Positions 47,884 through 59,315 of a DNA stretch of 64,000 nt are shown one piece after another. Made by a program: the position numbers and the translations under genes. The notes below the pieces were generated by a model. The model ran no database searches. It saw only the letters and a program-made list of their open reading frames with translations, and was not told the DNA's origin. Origin of the DNA: Adenophora triphylla var. japonica. Taxonomy: Eukaryota; Streptophyta; Magnoliopsida; Asterales; Campanulaceae. How positions within the stretch are numbered: the stretch's first letter is position 1; each line of letters begins with the position of its first letter. The stretch lies in NCBI GenBank assembly GCA_022495995.1, contig JAFEMH010006987.1, forward strand, positions 16,001-80,000, read 5' to 3'.

Positions 47884-48793
47884 ATGGGAAGATTTTCTTC
47901 AAAGTTTAATCCAAAGGTTATGGCTCAGACAGCTAAGCAACTGGTCTTTGGGAAAAATGGTGAGGATGATTTGATGAGTGATGAGATGGAGATAGATAGA
48001 GAGGCTTTCAACATTGTTGAAAGTTCAGAGAGAGTGAATGATAAGGGAAAGAAAAAGAGAGTGAGGGTTGATGAAGATATAGAAATGAAGGAGGTAGCTG
48101 CAGGAAAAGATTGACGGCAAGAAGGAGGGAGAAGGAATAAGGTTTGGGAAGACAATCAAAGTTGATCAAGGAGAGTCAAGTAAGGGAAGGAGTAAGGTAG
48201 AAAGGGTATACACACTGGGGGAGTTGGTGAAGCAGGACAGAGCTCAGACAGCTAAGGAGAGAAGCTTAGCTGTCAGAAAGAAGGTTGAGCAAGATAAGCT
48301 TTATACACCGTGAGCAGGGATTCTCTTTCACGAGGAGTTGGTTTGTTGGAAGGTAGAGGAGATAACTTTGCAGGAGTGCATATATCTCCTTCTTCAACCA
48401 TCTCATACCTGTTCAACCAGGTTGTAGGTTGCTTCAGTCCTGCAAGAGCACCTACTGTGGAGAGGGTGGAGTCAAATGTTGGTCAACCATTTGCAATCAC
48501 AGTGGAATGGTTCTTTTTCAGGGGAATTTAGCTTTGTTACTCCAATGGAGGGATTGCTTCAGCCATATGATCCAGTTGAAGAGTGGTGGCCTAGAAGAGC
48601 AAGTCCTTCTCTCCAATATTCAGTCACTTCCATTGATCCTTTCTTGGAGAGGCATCCAGCGTGGTTGCAGAGGTACCAACAAACCTTGCAATCAACTCAG
48701 GAGGCTAGAATTGAAGGAATGAGTCTTTGGTGGAGTGCAGGGGAGACTGTGACATTTCCAAAGAATGTCCGACAAAGAAAGGAGAAGGATTGA
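47884..48793 (+). pseudogene. unrecognised ORF on the opposite strand inside the inner element
   Basis: A coding-like stretch read on the plus strand, against the direction of pol. It starts MGRFSSKFNPKVMAQTAKQL, has an acidic/basic segment (GKKKRVRVDEDIEMKEV), continues after a frame change with FGKTIKVDQGESSKGRSK and VYTLGELVKQDRAQTAKERS, then GVGLLEGRGDNFAGVHIS, then FVTPMEGLLQPYDPVEEWW, SVTSIDPFLERHPAWLQR and WWSAGETVTFPKN before the stop. Frame changes near 48111, 48309 and 48526 join into about 300 residues. I do not recognise the family. It lies between RNase H and the envelope-like ORF, with about 500 bp of non-coding DNA separating its start from the divergent start at 47366. Confidence 0.5.
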
Positions 48794-49181
48794 AGAGAAA
48801 AGAGTGGATCTGAGATTTGTTTGGTTTGGAAGAAGTTTTTGTTGGGTAAGTTGAGATGAGAGAGAAGAATTTGATGGGTTGTTTGAATGTTTTTGTTGTA
48901 AGTTTTTGTTGTTTTTGGTTTTCAAGGCTTTTGGAATGATAGCTGTCAGTGGATGGCTTGTTAGGAATGTGTATGATGTAATAGCTATCAGCAACATTGT
49001 GATAGCATTACTCCGTTTGTAATCCTCTTTTATTTGAAAAGAACACTCCTTTTATTTTGGCATATTAATCATCCCAAGCATGGCTCTCGATAGTTCAAAT
49101 CTTTTTTCATCCATGGCATTTGTGAGAATATCGTAGACATTGTTCTCGGTGCAAACTTTTGCAAGGTTGATATTCCCTTTT

Positions 49182-50096
49182 TCAACATGATCTCTCGATG
49201 AAATGATGCCCGACTTCAATGTGCTTGGTTTTTGAATGTTGGACGGGATTTTCTGTCATAGCAATGGTACTTGAGTTGTCACGAGAAGATGGGAATGTTT
49301 GATAATTCAATTCCAAAGTCTTGAAGTTGACTTTTAAGGTAGAGAATTTGTGAACAACACAAGCTGCAACAATGTACTCGGCCTCGGCGGTTGAGGTTGC
49401 AACCGAGGTTTGCTTTTTGCTTGACCATGAGATAATCCCTGATCCAATAAACTGGCATCCACCACTAGTGGATTTTCTATCTAGATTGCACCCTGCATAG
49501 TCAGAGTCAGTGAATCCAACTAGAGAGAATGGGGATTCAGTGGGATACCATAGGCCAAAATCAGGGGTTCCTTTGATATATCTCAAAATTCTCTTGACAA
49601 AATGAGAGATGAGATTCTTTGGGATTGGCTTGAAACCTAGCACATAGACATACACTAAACATTATGTCTGGTCTTGAAGCTGTCAGATATAGGAGAGATC
49701 CTATGTAGCTTCTGTAAAGTGTTGGATTTACACTTTGTCCATCTTGTCCAAATTGTTCTTGCCATTGTTGTGGATGAAGCATCTACTTCCAAAGCTGTGA
49801 AAGTAGGAAATGGTAGGGACTTTGTTGTTCCATAATTCATATGGAGTCTTCTTGTGAAATTTGTTGATCAGGGTTTTGTTTTGAACATACACAGCAGGTG
49901 GTAATGCCTTCACCCCAAAAATATTTTGGGAGATTATGTTACGACAAAGCATTGTTCTTCTTGCCTCACCGATTGTTCTGATTTTTCCTTTCGCAACACC
50001 ATTTCTTTGTGGAGTTCTTGGGGCTGAAAAATTGTGATCTATGCCTTTTGAATCACAATATTCTTCTACTCCGAGTGTTCTCAAATTCCTTTCCAT
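49182..50096 (-). pseudogene. inner element integrase end fused to RNase H (RT deleted)
   Basis: 49728-50096 contains the end of the integrase core (DSKGIDHNFSAPRTPQ) and its C-terminal part (NKTLINKFHKKTPYELW, SFGSRCFIHNNGKNNLDK). It then passes at about 49745 straight to [20 protein letters not shown], which normally lies after reverse transcriptase, and on to RNase H (FTDSDYAGCNLDRKSTSGG, STAEAEYIVAA, NPVQHSKTKHIEVGHH). About 500 residues including the YVDD motif are missing. The copy is therefore non-autonomous. Confidence 0.85.
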
Positions 50097-53000
50097 GGTC
50101 GAATCTGATCTTGATGATGGATGTCCCTTTTTGATTTTGAATTTTGTTGAATAGCTTTATCAGACAGCTAAGGGTGTCACTTTTGGATTCAAGAAGAATG
50201 ATCCAAGTGAATCTTGTGAAATCATCAACAACAACTAGGGAGTATCTTTTTCCTCCTAAAGATCTAGTTCTTATGGGTCCAAAAAGATCCATATGAAGCA
50301 GCTTCAATAGGTCTTGAGGTGTCCAACTTGATCTTGGGTTTGAATGAGGATTTCTTTTGCTTCCCACATTGGCATGCTTTGCAGCTTTATCCTTTTTGAA
50401 TGGGATCTTTGGTAGACCTCGACAAGATTGGAATTTGCAAGCTTGGAAATGGTTTTGTGATTGAGGTGAGCCAATCTCTTGTGCCATAGCCATGACATAT
50501 CGATTGATTGAAGGACGAAGGCGGTGAGCAGCTGAAGTTTCCACAATCTCTAAGCTCAAGCAATAGAGATTTCCTTTTCTTGATCCAGCTTAGGATGACT
50601 TTATTGTTTTTATCTTTAACAAGGCATTTGTCTTTAGTACAAATAACATGATATCCCTTGTCACAGTATTTGACTAATGCCGATCAAATTGTGTTTGAGA
50701 CCTTCCACATAGGATACATTTGTAAAAATGATATCTTTTGTAACAAGATTTCCTGATCCTTTGACCTTAGCTTGGGAATTGTCACCAAAGGTTACATTTG
50801 GACCATTTTTAGGGAATATTGTTGCAACCAATCTTTATTGAAGGTCATATGTCTACTACAACCACTATCTAAGTACCAGAGACCTTTCCCTGGATACCCG
50901 CAAAACAGAAAATAAGATTTATGGTACCCTTTTTATTCTTTTTGGGTCCAAAGGATTAGTTTTTCTTTTGGAGCCCTAACATTGTTCATTGATCCCTTAT
51001 TGAAGAACTGGTTTAGGGTATGGTAATATGACATGATTTGCATCATGTAAGGTGTAAGAACAGTGGATTGGGAAGGATTGAAGTAGTGGTTTGGGTTGCC
51101 GTATTGGGGTTGAAACCGAAAATTGTTTGAATGGGATGACCTTGGAGAGTCATTTTGATGAGCATGGCTTCTTCCATTTGAATACTACCATTGAGGTTTT
51201 TGTTTTTTGGTGTATTTATGCTTGTTGTAGAATCTTTGTTGCCTTGGGGTTCTTTGTTGTTTGGAGGAATTTGGGCCGTCTCTGTCATGCCTTGGCCGTC
51301 TGTCAACCCTTGGTCTCGACGGGGCTTGATGACTAGCACCTTTGCAACTTGACTTCTTCCTTTATATTGGCCCCTTTTTGAACCCAAATAAACTTGCTTC
51401 CTTGAACTTTATTTGGTCCTTCCTTTGATTGACTAGGGCCACCCAAGATTTCCTTCTCTTTTCCTTTGGTTTGAATGGGATAGGTTTGAGTTTGATAGCC
51501 GCCGAGCTCGGGTTTTCTAGAACCATTTTTTCAATGGCCCTTTCACCAATGGGAGGAGTGTACACTTTTTGTGTAGGATCATCGCCTCCAATCCCTGTTT
51601 TGTCACTTGGACGCCGTTGGGTGTAGGTGAAAAGAGATAATGCTTTGCTTGACATATTCCATGAAGCTATTTTCTTTTTAAGCGCATCATTTTCTTTTTC
51701 AAGATTTTTGAGTTTTTGACAATTTTCATGATTATTAGATGTCTCACTGTCCGATCCATGTTTTGTTTTTCAAGCATGATGCATTGATCTCTTAGCCCTT
51801 GGCATGCTTTTTCAAGCTCGTAAATGGTTTTTGTGAGGTTGTCAATGGTTGAGGATTGGGAAAGGTTCTCATTGACCAATGAAGCAAAGCTAGTTTTTTG
51901 TTTTTTGGTTTGAATTAACAGAGTGCAAACTAATTGTTTAAAACCATCAATATTTAAAGAGTTAAAATCATGTACCTCTTTTAGTTCATCGCCAGCAGCT
52001 AGTGCTTCCATCTCTTCCTCATTGTCGATTCTTCATCATCTTCACCATAAGGCATATCATGGCTTCTTCTCCTTCAATTTCAGAGTCATCACTTGACATA
52101 TACTCTTCATCACTGAATTTGGATGAGTCACAATCATGACTTGCTCTTTGTTTTTATCATGTTTATTTTTGGAGCAATTGTAGCGGTTGCACTTAGAGCC
52201 GTGAATGATCTCTTTTGAGTATGTCATCTTCTTAGTTGTCCGATTGTCCCTAGGTTTCCTTGGTTCGGGGCAATCGAGATGAGTAATGTCCTTGCTTTCC
52301 ACAATTGAAGCAATCAATTGTCTTCTTGTAGCTGTCTTGTTGGGCATTAGAGGTGGAGGGATTGAATTTCTTGTCAAAAGACTTCTTTTGAAATTTCATG
52401 GCATTTCGAGCCATGGAAATGAGGCTTGGAATGTCTTCTTGGGAGATCTGTTTGCGACAGATTTGGAGCCGATGTTTATCTTTTGAAGAGCATTGTTGAC
52501 AATGGTCTCAATGTCATGGTGAGTGATTGGCTTGTTGACAGGTTCTTGTGCGCTTAAAGCTAAGGTTTGTGAAATGGAGGGGACTCGATGGAATTTTTAT
52601 CATACCTTCCAGTTCATAAGCTTCAAGCTTTCCAAAATATTGCTCAACCGTCATGGTGCTCCATTCAGATCCTTCTCTAATAGGTAATGCTACCTTCTCA
52701 TATTCTTGAGGGAGATTTGAGTAAATCTTGAGGCAGAGATCTTGCTGTTCAAATGTTTTTCCATGATCGCAATTGATCTAACAAGGTTCTCAAACCTTGG
52801 CCGAGCAAAGCACTCACCTTTTCTCCAGGGTAGAACTTGAAATTGTCTAATTGCCTAAGCAAGTTGTACAAGTTTTGTGTCCTAACACTTGAGTGTTTAG
52901 TGAACTTGGTTTGAATAAGAGCCCATGCAGCTTCCGGCATTTGGTTCCTTAGCAATTTCTTGGGCTAGAGAGTCATTTACACTCTTTTGAAGAATGTTCT

Positions 53001-53300
53001 TGACTTTCAAGTTTGCACTTACAAATTGCTTTTCACTTCGGACCAAGTTTCTGGGGATTTGATTTTACTTGGTCCTCCATCGGTACAGACTGAGTTGGGT
53101 ATGACACTTCATTTTCTAGAACATACCAGTTCCAAATGCCGTTTTGCATCAAGATAAGTTTTTATCTTTGATGCATAGATCTCAAAGGATCCACGAGCCA
53201 TCAATGTGTGGGATGTCTTTCTCATTATTTCTTCTTGGTTGAGGCATGGTGGGTTTGAAGAGAATCCTTCACAAGTTGTTAGACTTCTAAGTGTGAAGAC
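50060..53300 (-). pseudogene. inner element gag, protease and integrase remnants
   Basis: Fragments in several frames: gag pieces near 52750-52950 (AAWALIQTKFTKHSSVRTQN, LLRQLDNFKFYPGEKVSALL), a Lys/Arg-rich block with a broken zinc knuckle (52060-52380), coiled-coil pieces near 51670-52010, and a pre-integrase/integrase part at 50053-50559 (LGGKRYSLVVVDDFTRFTW, LLKLLHMDLFGP, IRFDHGKEFEN). Many one-base indels shift the frame, and a large share fall at CAG/CTG contexts. The pieces keep the normal order of a SIRE-type element. Confidence 0.75.
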
Positions 53301-53315
53301 AAGCTCGATACCAAT

Positions 53316-54540
53316 TGAAAGGCCCTTGCTTGGTATGTAGATGATCGACGGCTATGGTATTTGCTTAGGCGTCGATGATAATTTAATTTGTGCAATGGAA
53401 TAAAAGTGATTTGAAATAATGGTAGGACAACAAACACAAGGAGATAATGCAAGTGTGTGAATGTGATTGCAAAAATGTAATAACACGAGAATTTAAAGTG
53501 GTTCGTAGTTCACTCCTCCTACATCCACCCTCACCTGTCAAACTTGACAAGTGAGATCAATTTTATTATAATCTTTAATCAACAAAAATTACAAATGATT
53601 GATTTAGGCAAGTTCCTTGAACTTCCTCTTCCTAATTAGTACAATCAACTAGGGATACACTTAAAGTACAGTCTTAAGTGCTTTTACAACTTGAAGTACA
53701 GTCTCAAGATTTTACAAAATAACTAATACACTCAAAGTACAGTCTTGAGTGATTACAAACTTATTCTACACCTAAAGTACAGTCTTAGGTGGTTGGGGTT
53801 TGTGAATTAACACACCGGGGTTGTTTTTGTTGGTGAAGAGGTTTAGGGGTGAAGGTTTTGGTTTGGAACAGTGGTTTTAAAGGTAAGGATTGGTGTGTGT
53901 GTGTGTGGATTACGAAGGTGTGTGGGTGTTTGGAAAGGGTTTTTGACTGGGAAAATGAGTATTTTTCCGTGAGTTTGTTCGAGGAAGCGATCCTCTATTT
54001 ATACCCTTCAATATAGCCGTTGGAATATGACCGTCTGCAGCTACATTAATGAGCTTTGATCGGTCTTTGTCCCACTTGTCCACATGCAGTCTTCATGAGC
54101 CGTCTTGAGCCGTGAGCTTGAACCGAGAGCTTCTAGAAGGTCTTCAAAGTGGTCTTCATTGGTCTTTATTGATGGACTTGATAGCCGTGAAGATGCAGGA
54201 TCTAACATGGTTGAGTTTGTGGTAACATGGTGTGAGGCGGGGAGATGGGTCCGAGGACCGAAGTCATAGCCGCGATCATGGCAATGCTCAGCTATCAGAG
54301 AGGATCTCTAATAAGGACTGAGATGCACTTGATGATCTTGATGACTTAGAGAGTGACTATGATTCATGTTTTTGATTGATTGTAAACATTGTATAAGAAA
54401 GAATCATAGCTGTCAGACTCATAGCTGTCAAAGAGAAGAATTATGACAGATAACATCTTTTGATATAAACCCTGTTCTATATATATATTCCTTTATCAAA
54501 ACCAACTAACTAAGACATTGATCAAAGTTAGGTCCTAACA
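53316..54540 (-). repeat. 5' LTR of inner SIRE-like element
   Basis: Same borders as the 3' LTR. Where the 3' LTR has TTAGCTGTCAGATG this copy has TTAGGCGTCGATG, and the reverse pattern occurs near 54290-54420. Confidence 0.92.
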
Positions 54541-54545
54541 CTTTG

Positions 54546-56232
54546 GCTTCACAGGCCATGAGGTTATCTTTCCATGGGTGATGGCAGAAACAACTTCATC
54601 ATCAGACACATCAACCAACTGATCCAAAGTGTTATCCAATCCAAGAAAATCATTAATGAAATATGGGGAAAAGGGGACAAACATTCCTCTAACATAGACA
54701 GAAGGAGGAGAGGAGTAACTTTTATCTAGTCCCTTAGTCAAATTGGCATAAAATTCATACACCATCATAGGATAGAAAGGGAGAGGGTGATCAACAGTTA
54801 AAAACAGTCCTCTTTCTTCAAAAAATTTGTCCATACCAAGCTTAAAGAAGGTTTCCCTATCTCTTTTCATTTCCACAATAAAAGCCTTAGAAGAAATTAG
54901 GCCAAACATATCAGATACATTTTTGGTCAAGAATTTCTTGGAAAAGGGTTTAGGGGTAGAGGTAATGGAGAGAGTTGAAGACATACCCTTATCAGATTTC
55001 TTCCTTGTAGATGTGCGTCTGGATGTATGCACATCCTCAGACACATCCTTTGCAGAGGATGGAATTTTGATGGACTCTACCTCAGTATCATCATCAGGAG
55101 AGGAATCTAAATCTTGGTCCTCTTTTTATTGGTCAAGCTCATTTCTCCCTAGCTTGAAATTCACATCAGATGCAGTATCATCACTGTCATAGCTTGAATC
55201 AGATTCATAGGCTTCTTCCTCAATAGGCTCTAAATCAGTATCAGCCACCTTTTTCTTTCCTTTCAACTCCATCAAAATATTAGCCAAAGGCTCCTCATCA
55301 CTAAAAACAATAAAATCTTCAACACTATTTGAAGCCTCAGGTGCAGCAGTATCAACAGCAGGAATAGAAGCATCAACCACAGGAGGTGGAGCATCAATGG
55401 AAGGAGTAGGAATGGGGATGATGGGATCAGATGACATAACAGGAGATGATGGAACAGGATCAATGGGATCAGCATGGGGAATATTTTCAGAAGGGGTAAT
55501 ACTAGGGACAGGATCAACAACTACAGGAGGAGGAATTGAAGTTTGAGCCCTAGTCCTAACAAGAGGAGCAATTACCTCTTCTTCTTCTTCTTCTTCTTCT
55601 TCTTCTTCTTCTTCTTCTTCTTCTTCTTCTTCTTCTTCTTCTTCTTCTTCTTTTTCTTCTTCTTCTTCTTCTTCTTCTTCTTCTTCTTCTTCTTCTTCTT
55701 CTTCTTCTTCTTCTTCTTCTTCTTCTTCTTCTTCTTCTTCTTCTTCTTCTTCTTCTTCTTCTTCTTCTTCTTCTTCTTCTTCTTCTTCTTCAAGAGTAAT
55801 GGCAGTAGAGGGCTTCCCACCTGGTTTCTTCAAGTTCTTGGCCTTGTCAGATTCTGACAGCTTCCTAACCCTATGCGATCGACGTAGATTGCGTTGAGGC
55901 ACAGGCATCGCATCAGGCTTCAGGGGTTTTGCTTGGGCAAGCTTCCTCTTCTTGGTTGAAGAAGGTTCTACAAAGGGAGAAACAGGGGTGAAAACCGATG
56001 GTGGAATCACCGGAGAGGTTGGAGCCTTAGGGTTTTCAGAGGTTGGTTCCAATGTAGGGGATTTTGGGGAAGGAGCTTCCATGATTGGTTTGGATGAGGA
56101 CGAAGGGGAGGCAAATTCAGCAAGGAATTTTGAAATAACATGGTTGACGACAATGGAAGCTTCTCCTTTAGCTACAGAAATTGGAACAACATCAAGAACA
56201 TCTTCTTCGCGAATATTTGAGTGATCGGCCAT
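54546..56232 (-). pseudogene. outer element envelope-like ORF, 5' part
   Basis: Starts MADHSNIREEDVLDVVPISV and has a Ser/Pro-rich segment, a basic patch (RRSHRVRKLSES), an almost pure poly-Glu run of about 70 residues encoded by (GAA/GAG)n, then a Pro/Ile/Asp-rich section. A stop after ELDQ separates this from the next block, VSEDVHTSRRTSTRKKSDKG, FSKKFLTKNVSDMFG and FFEERGLFLTVDHPLPFYPM, which resembles the putative plant transposon protein domain. The frame is cut at 54541 by the inner element and continues at 42653. Such ORFs follow pol in SIRE-type elements; their role is unproven. Confidence 0.75.
55577..55790. repeat. (TTC/GAA)n microsatellite coding for poly-Glu
   Basis: About 213 bp of TTC triplets on the plus strand with one TTTTTC interruption near 55650. 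It is in frame within the envelope-like ORF. Confidence 0.97.
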
Positions 56233-57360
56233 TTAATCAGAAGAAATGTTTTAGGTTGAACAGTAGAAGGTGAAATTAATGCAATGTGTGTGAGATTGTG
56301 TGCAAAGAGGAGGAAGAACAAATGGTTTTAGCAAGGGTTTATGGGGGATGGGACGGATGTGAGGTCTCATAAATACTCACATCTCCCCCGTTCCAACTGA
56401 AACTTTGAATCCTTCTCCAAAAAGGTCTCACATAACCTAAATTCCTTAGGAGTCCTCCAACGGCTAGAAACCTTTGAGATTACCACACACAACCACCTTC
56501 TAAGAAATAGGGGATTAAATAAAACAAGATTTTGATAGATTTTTATGGAAACAAAAATAATTCAGCCATATCTTTATTTAAAAAGGAATCCCAATCGAAT
56601 TTTCCAACCTTTTCAAACAAGGAATGATACACACCTTTTCTTTCATGAGAGATATTGGAGATCAAAAACCTATATAATCAAAGAATAAATTAAGAAGGAA
56701 ATTAAATAACTATTATATTTACAAAGCTCCTATATGACCTATAAAAATGCAGTATGCCTAGCATGATGCAAACACACAGGTGATGAAAAATCTCAGCTTA
56801 TGGATGTGGTATAAGATGTGAGTCACATTTGGGGACACATTTAGATCACAAAAAGTCAATGAACAATAATCCAATCTGCACAGCCTCTAGGATGCATCCA
56901 ATTTTTTTTTTGTTGTGGATTTTTGCATTGTGAGTAGCTTTCACTTTTCTTTGATCCCAAAGATAGCCCTTTTTCCCAATGATCTTATCAAGTTTGATTT
57001 CAAGATTTCTTATGAGAATCACTTGATCACAATGGTATGGCTTCATACTAAGGGTGAAGCAGCTGTTTCTCACACATATTTTTTCTTTTATAGCACCCAC
57101 TGTGAGATACCTAGGAAGGTTATACCAAGTCATCAAAAGATGACATGGACAGGAAGTGCTCAAAATTAAGTGATCAAAAACAATGTCAAGATGAAGACTC
57201 ACAAGTGACCACACTGAGAAATTTCGTGCTAATGCATGATATTTTTTTTTTTTGATTTTTTTTTTCGTTTTAATGTAATTTTTTTTTCAGTTAATCTAAT
57301 ATACAGATGTGTTAGAGGATGTGAGACACATTTGGTCTCACAACCTTAGATATCACACAA
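56233..57360 (-). other. outer element region between pol and envelope-like ORF
   Basis: Non-coding apart from the tail of RNase H ([20 protein letters not shown] at about 57370-57440, just above). Contains clusters of GATGTG / CACATT words near 56800 and 57305 and a poly(T)/poly(A) patch near 57240. Likely spacer with regulatory repeats. Confidence 0.5.
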
Positions 57361-57504
57361 GCCAAGAAACTTCCTCAAGGAGGAAAATCTCTTCAAATCT
57401 AATGCCTTTGTAAATATGTCAGCCAATTGATTTTCAGTCCCAACAAATTCCAGACAAACAGTTTTTTGTTCCACAAGATCTCTAATGAAATGATGTCTAA
57501 TGAT

Positions 57505-59304
57505 TCATTTCAAGGCTTTCAGATGGGACACCTTAGGGTTGGCGTGGTATCTAGCACAGAGGCACACACTATACATAATGTCAGGTCTACTTGCAGTGAG
57601 GTAAAGCAGACTTCCTATCATGCTTCTGTAAAGGGTTTGATCAACACTCTCACCATCTGAATCATGACTTAGCTTTTGGGAAGATCCCATTGGGGTTCTT
57701 TGATGTGAAGAATGTTCAAGCTCAAACTTTTTCACAAGATTCTTGGCATACTTAGACTGTGAAATGAACATGTCATCTTTGAATTGCTTAATCTGTAAGC
57801 CTAAGAAAAAGTTCAACTCACCTACCATACTCATCTCAAATGTGGAAGTCATGCTATCCACAAATTCAGCTAGCATAGGGTCAGAATTTGACCCAAACAC
57901 AATATCATCTACATAGATTTGTGCCACAAGAATCTCCTTTTTATCTTTCCTCACAAACAAAGTTTTTTCAACCTCACCTCTCTTGAATCCTAGTTGAAGC
58001 AAATGGTCAGTCAACCTACCATACCAAGCTCTAGGGGCTTGCTTTAGCCCATACAGAGCTTTCTTTAGCTTATATACATGGTTAAGATACTTGGAGTCCA
58101 CAAAGCCTTTAGGTTGTTCAACATAGGCTTCCTCATTTAATATTCCATTTAGAAAAGCACTCTTAACATCCATTTGATGTAGAGTGATCTTGAGGTAACA
58201 AGCAATGGCTAGCAAAAGCCTAATGGACTCAATTCTTGCAATAGGAGCAAATGTCTCCTCAAAATCAATTCCCTCAATTTGAGTATAACCTTGAGCAACT
58301 AACCTAGCTTTATTTCTAGTGATCACACCTTGCTCATCAGTTTTGTTCTTGAAAAACCATTTGGTTCCTATGACATTCCCATGTGAGGGTCTAGGAACAA
58401 GAGTCCATACCTCATTCTTTTCAAATTGAAACAATTCATCTTGCATAGCAAGAATCCAGTCAGCATCTTTCAATGCTTCAGCAATATTCTTAGGTTCAAT
58501 CTTAGAGACAAAACAACAAAAGCTTACCTGGGAGTATGCTGAGGAGCAACTCCATAAACCAACCATCTTTCTATAATCAACTTTGTCCTTTTGTCTAGTT
58601 CTCACTTGTGAATGTACATCTCCCACAACTTGTGAAGTGGGGTGGTTTTTCTGGATTTTAGAAGGAATATCCTTTGATCTATCCACACACCCATCCACAT
58701 TACCTTCTGGAGCATCATCCTGATCAGAATCAGAGGAATTATCCTCAGTTACAGGAGTTTGAGTGAATGTGGGAGCAGATGTGGGTTCAGATGTGGAGGC
58801 AGATGTGTCCACATCCTTGGTTACATCCTTATCAGGTTCAACATGTTTATCAGCACTGGAAGCTTCTTTTGCTTTTTCAACACCTGTTTCTTCATCCTTC
58901 CAGTCCAGTAAGCAACCTGAAACATCATCTTCAGCAGTCTTGAGGTTAAGATCAAGTGAGTCATCAAATATAACATTAGGAGATTCCATAATGGTCTTAG
59001 TTTTGAGATTAAAAACTATGTAAGCTCTACTATTAGTGGAATATCCCATGAAAATTGCTTTGTCACTCTTTGAATCAAATTTAGACAAGTATTCTCTATC
59101 ATTGAGAATGTAACAAATACATCCAAACACATGAAAGTACTTCACAGTTGGTTTCTTTCGAAGGAGGATTTGATATGGAGTGACAGTGCTACCAATCCTT
59201 AAGAACACTCTATTGCCAATGTGACAAGCATTGTTTAAAGCTTCTGCCCAAAATTTCTTGGACAAATTTTTAGAACATAGCATGACCCTAGCCATTTCTT
59301 GCAA
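57505..59304 (-). pseudogene. outer element integrase C-half and reverse transcriptase
   Basis: Continues integrase ([20 protein letters not shown], then [20 protein letters not shown]), a variable Asp/Ser/Thr-rich linker with repeated DV pairs, then reverse transcriptase ([49 protein letters not shown]). RNase H is nearly absent: [14 protein letters not shown] is followed by a stop and then [14 protein letters not shown] in the same region, so about 130 residues containing all catalytic acids are deleted at about 57500. The motifs are SIRE/Maximus-type. Confidence 0.9.
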
Positions 59305-59315
59305 GGTTCTATTCT

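Larger units (their letters stand above)
42659..54540 (-). mobile_element. inner SIRE-like copia retrotransposon
   Basis: LTRs 42659-43878 and 53316-54540 (about 1.22 kb), target duplication CTTTG at 42654-42658 and 54541-54545. Next to the 5' LTR is a primer-binding site with a gap (minus TTGGTATC-GAGC). Next to the 3' LTR is a polypurine tract (minus AAAAAGGGGGAAAT). Order on the minus strand: gag, protease, integrase, RNase H without reverse transcriptase core, then an ORF on the opposite strand, then an envelope-like ORF. Inserted in the envelope-like ORF of the outer element, so it is the younger of the two. Confidence 0.93.

Noticed and set aside
42659..54540. Cytosine deamination as cause of the LTR differences in the inner element
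   Set aside because: Deamination gives C to T or G to A; the changes seen are mostly CTG to CCG/GCG and CAG to CG, often with length change.
55543..55857. Long Phe-rich or Lys-rich open frames over the TTC repeat
   Set aside because: They are translations of the (TTC/GAA)n microsatellite in the wrong strand or frame; only the poly-Glu frame is part of a larger ORF.
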